In this document: positions 62,798 to 64,000 of the stretch, in pieces
Layout of the letters: each line of letters starts with the position of its first letter
Numbering within the stretch: the first letter of the stretch is position 1
Assembly: GCF_025628885.1 (NCBI RefSeq)
Contig: NZ_JAOTIF010000003.1
Location: 186,001-250,000 of the forward strand
DNA from: Paraflavisolibacter caeni
Lineage (GTDB): Bacteria; Bacteroidota; Bacteroidia; Chitinophagales; Chitinophagaceae
Length of the DNA stretch: 64,000 nt
Direction: 5' to 3'
Made by a program: the position numbers and the translations under genes
The notes under the pieces: generated by a model
What the model was told of the DNA's origin: nothing
The model's database searches: none
The model's input: the letters and a program-made list of their open reading frames with translations, nothing else

Positions 62798-63241
62798 TTA
62801 TTGCTTTTTAAAGGTCGCGGTAACATCAACCTGTCCCAAAAGAGGGGCATTTTGCTTGTAACCAACTCTTAAATTTGTGCCATCAAAACTTATGATGTTT
62901 AATGTTTGATCCTTAATGGTGATGGTAGAGCTATTGGGTAAACTCCAAGTTCCATTATCACTTCCATCGGGAGAACATTTTGTACCAGCATCTGTGGAAA
63001 CGAAGGTGTTATCTGTTTTTAAGGTTAAGATATCATCTTTTTTGCAAGCAGGAAGAATGGTTGGGTAGCTAGTAATATCTATATCTATACCATTGACTTT
63101 TCCTGTTGCAGAAACTAACATGTAGCTGCCGGCAAGGTTTTCTTTTGTAATGGCTGAGGGGTCATTATTGTTGTCATCATCTTTATTACAAGAAGAGACC
63201 AAAAGCAGAAGGCTACAAATGGTTAAGAGGTGTTTTATCAT
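62798..63241 (-). CDS. Lipocalin-like domain lipoprotein
   Basis: A 147-residue lipoprotein (signal MIKHLLTICSLLLLVSSC, lipid Cys at about C18) followed by an acidic N/D linker and a lipocalin-like domain: LAGSYMLVSATGKVNG, CKKDDILTLKTDNTFVSTDAGTKC with two further cysteines, and DNGTWSLPNSSTITI. Such small lipocalin-like proteins are common in Bacteroidota; the ligand is unknown. Same strand as the next, partial gene. Confidence 0.75.
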   Translation of the reverse strand: MIKHLLTICSLLLLVSSCNKDDDNNNDPSAITKENLAGSYMLVSATGKVNGIDIDITSYPTILPACKKDDILTLKTDNTFVSTDAGTKCSPDGSDNGTWSLPNSSTITIKDQTLNIISFDGTNLRVGYKQNAPLLGQVDVTATFKKQ

Positions 63242-63298
63242 TTTAGATAGATTTAATTGTCTTTGTATAACTATAAATCTAAGGTTGGAATTTAAAAA

Positions 63299-64000
63299 TT
63301 ACTGGCACGAGTAACTATAGCTGGCTAACACAACACCTCCTATTTTTAAATCCTTTAAATTCTTCTTATCATCTGAAACATAATCAATCTGGGTGTTCTC
63401 AAGTTTAGTTACATTATTTTCACTGAAAGCCATTGGCAATAGAGATCCTTGTGAATCAAATAAAAGAGGGTTGAAGAAAAAGTCAATCTGATATGTCTGG
63501 CTATTTTGTTTTTTGAAAAGATTGGGATTCGTATCATAAGTATAATTGATAGTTCCCTGGGTAGTATCGGTATAGTCTACATAACTTAAAGAAGTGATGT
63601 TGTTCCCTGTATAAGTATAGGTATTTTCCACCAGGAGGTCAGAAGCCCCGCCAGTCACATCTAAATACCTTACTTTACTGAGTTTTCCGCCGGTATAAAC
63701 GAAGTCAAGCCGATAGACTGATGAATAAGTGGAACTTGTATTTGATTTAGAAAAGGTTTCAATTTTGCTAACTGTATTATCACTATTATAACTTATCTGG
63801 TCATAAGCTTCTGGAGATGATCCCGCTGAAAAGAAATAATTGCGTTTAGAGACATTATTACCAGTATACTCGAAAGTAAAATTGTAATCGTTGAATTGGA
63901 TTTTCGATACCTGGTTGCCTGTATAAGTATAAGTACCAGTTTCAATAACCTGGCCGCTGTCGAAATATTGCACATTTGAAACCTTACAAGCATTTTCTGA
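63299..64000 (-). CDS. Partial secreted repeat protein, unrecognised
   Basis: An open frame running off the right end of the window (N-terminus missing); 233 codons plus stop are visible. It is rich in short YT.TGN-type repeats (YTYTGNQVSKI, FEYTGNNVSK, YTYTGNNITSL), as in RHS/YD-like or DUF4595-type Bacteroidota proteins, with few charged clusters. Probably secreted; the domain assignment is tentative. It lies 57 bp upstream of the lipocalin-like lipoprotein on the same strand. Confidence 0.6.
   Translation of the reverse strand, partial: SENACKVSNVQYFDSGQVIETGTYTYTGNQVSKIQFNDYNFTFEYTGNNVSKRNYFFSAGSSPEAYDQISYNSDNTVSKIETFSKSNTSSTYSSVYRLDFVYTGGKLSKVRYLDVTGGASDLLVENTYTYTGNNITSLSYVDYTDTTQGTINYTYDTNPNLFKKQNSQTYQIDFFFNPLLFDSQGSLLPMAFSENNVTKLENTQIDYVSDDKKNLKDLKIGGVVLASYSYSCQ

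Overview
The window is chromosomal DNA from a member of the Bacteroidota, most likely the Chitinophagales/Chitinophagaceae. This is inferred from gene content (fused hisIE, DUF4369-TlpA proteins, the SpoIIM-DUF4129-DUF4350-MoxR-DUF58 cluster, a split KdpD, OmpP1/FadL porin), from the near absence of Shine-Dalgarno sequences, and from several TAnnTTTG boxes (the Bacteroidota -7 promoter motif) just upstream of start codons. I see no transposase, phage gene, CRISPR array or rRNA gene. The window opens inside trpB and closes inside an unrecognised secreted-protein-like gene.

Layout. 1-4.2 kb: end of the trp operon (trpB', trpA), a tRNA-Gly on the opposite strand, then the distal his operon hisH-hisA-hisF-hisIE. 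4.3-8.5 kb: a TlpA-like thiol-disulfide protein, a 1.1-kb gene-free repeat region, mtaB, two identical tRNA-Val genes and clpS. 8.9-15.6 kb: a PAS-GAF-PAS kinase with its NarL-type regulator, a decayed copy of such a regulator, valS and two small proteins. 15.7-21.8 kb: mostly minus-strand transporters (MFS, GntP, TSUP), 3-hydroxybutyryl-CoA dehydrogenase, a second copy of the repeat and a KGG stress protein. 21.8-28.8 kb: S41 peptidase, sugar-type MFS, LacI regulator, DUF6122, heme-binding and YhcH-like proteins. 28.9-43.0 kb: a potassium-homeostasis island holding a DUF4118 kinase and KdpE-like regulator, Kup, an NtrC-type sigma-54 activator, two extra membrane microproteins, kdpF-A-B-C, a porin, the KdpD N-terminal sensor module as its own gene, and a HAMP kinase. 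43.3-50.4 kb: P-type metal ATPase, acyl-ACP desaturase, a broken lipoprotein gene, a KAS III, a DUF6544-like protein and truB. 50.5-58.4 kb: the MoxR/DUF58 cluster, an S1C protease, RDD and DUF5362-like proteins. 58.6-64 kb: proS and envelope proteins.

The least explained signal is a repeat element present twice in opposite orientations (about 5571-6024 and 20131-20563). In each copy a core of exactly 20 consecutive 11-bp units (220 bp) keeps perfect 11-bp register although the units differ in sequence and have been exchanged between copies. A third, shorter 11-bp-phased block lies at 6141-6206. I do not recognise this as a described family. A second unusual signal is a set of GC-rich palindromes at the 5' ends of three consecutive his genes; in hisF the palindrome cannot be avoided by any ordinary start codon and so should be translated as an extra N-terminal peptide.
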